From positions 2,674,501-2,738,500 of the forward strand of contig JBDWTN010000007.1 in the NCBI GenBank assembly GCA_039984955.1: DNA of 64,000 bases, given 5' to 3'. Every line of letters begins with the position of its first letter. The stretch's first letter is position 1. The notes beneath the pieces are model-generated. The model did not search any database and was not told the DNA's origin. It worked only from the letters and a program-made list of their open reading frames with translations. The position numbers and the translations under genes were made by a program. Source of the stretch: Marinobacter alexandrii. Its GTDB lineage: Bacteria; Bacteroidota; Bacteroidia; Cytophagales; Cyclobacteriaceae. Of this stretch, positions 63,862-64,000 are shown in pieces.

Positions 63862-64000
63862 ATGAATATTCCTTCAGAACTACATTATACAAAAGATCAC
63901 GAGTGGGTGAAAATAGATGGTGACATTGCAACTGTTGGTGTGACTGACTTTGCCCAGGGTGAGCTAGGTGATATTGTCTATGTTGAAATTGAAACCGAAG
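63862..64000 (+). CDS. gcvH: Glycine cleavage system H protein, truncated by window edge
   Basis: Lipoyl-carrying shuttle protein of the glycine cleavage system. The visible 46 codons begin with [18 protein letters not shown], then [23 protein letters not shown], the standard GcvH N-terminus. The lipoyl lysine segment lies beyond the window edge. A -7 element (TATTTTTG) is 24 bases upstream. The position right after sprA is often seen in Bacteroidota. Glycine cleavage also fits the serine and threonine catabolic genes elsewhere in the window. Confidence 0.95.
   Translation, partial: MNIPSELHYTKDHEWVKIDGDIATVGVTDFAQGELGDIVYVEIETE

Noticed and set aside
1-64000. CRISPR arrays, insertion sequences, prophage or toxin-antitoxin modules
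   Set aside because: No regularly spaced repeats, transposase, integrase, phage structural or toxin-like genes were seen on either strand.

Overview
The window looks like a chromosomal segment of a gliding or T9SS-bearing member of the Bacteroidota, most likely order Cytophagales. The evidence is a 2366-residue SprA (type IX secretion / gliding translocon), DUF4292, DUF4837, DUF2480 and DUF1599 proteins, an archaeal/eukaryotic-type ProRS, a fused MaeB, a FadL/OmpP1 porin, Bacteroidota-type TAnnTTTG -7 promoter elements, AT-rich DNA and very few Shine-Dalgarno sequences. Nearly everything is core, vertically inherited housekeeping or envelope biology. I found no prophage, insertion sequence, CRISPR array or defence island, and no complete undescribed system that I could defend.

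Layout. 1-5.6 kb: 3' part of L-serine dehydratase, a small membrane protein, then adk-obgE-grpE-dnaJ and an exported beta-rich protein. 5.6-11 kb (minus strand): lysoplasmalogenase-like YhhN, an MFS carrier, prfB with an intact programmed +1 frameshift, ilvE, cobalamin adenosyltransferase and a LolD/MacB-type ABC ATPase. 11-17 kb: an exported DUF3299-like protein with an alkyltransferase-like DNA repair protein, truncated haemoglobin, sodium:solute symporter, clpS-recR, murF, DUF2461, and a tRNA-Val whose 3' end and terminator are duplicated 155 bp downstream. 17-25 kb: YHS lipoprotein, a metallophosphoesterase, a frameshifted glycerophosphodiesterase, a PfkB sugar/nucleoside kinase, and an M16 peptidase pair. 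25-32 kb: rpmH-rnpA, a C-terminal processing protease, tsaB, DUF2480, a DinB/YfiT protein, then floA-nfeD and proS on the minus strand.

32-41 kb: a secreted W/N/G- and S/R-rich low-complexity protein with an unusually strong Shine-Dalgarno, followed by a FadL-like porin; aroK, a DoxX/MauE-thioredoxin-like membrane protein and DUF1599 on the minus strand; folP-cdaA (c-di-AMP synthase); and the threonine catabolic pair kbl (minus) and SDR-type threonine dehydrogenase (plus). 41-52.5 kb: crotonase, MOP flippase, sugar nucleotidyltransferase, TPR protein, DUF4292 lipoprotein, EnvC-like LytM factor, tatA, gatA, MltD-like transglycosylase and DUF4837 lipoprotein, a tightly packed and partly overlapping run centred on envelope assembly. 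52.5-64 kb: maeB, a frameshifted carboxypeptidase-regulatory-domain protein, ruvA, sprA and the 5' end of gcvH.

The observations most worth a second look are a DnaJ that has lost exactly the two cysteine motifs of one zinc centre, the S/R-rich exported protein with a consensus Shine-Dalgarno in a phylum that seldom uses one, the tRNA-Val 3'-end duplication with a terminator-like hairpin upstream of the tRNA, an M16 pseudo-peptidase fused to a LolA-like domain, and two genes each broken by one frameshift. The prfB frameshift is programmed and is not damage. All assignments are by reading motifs; no database search was possible.
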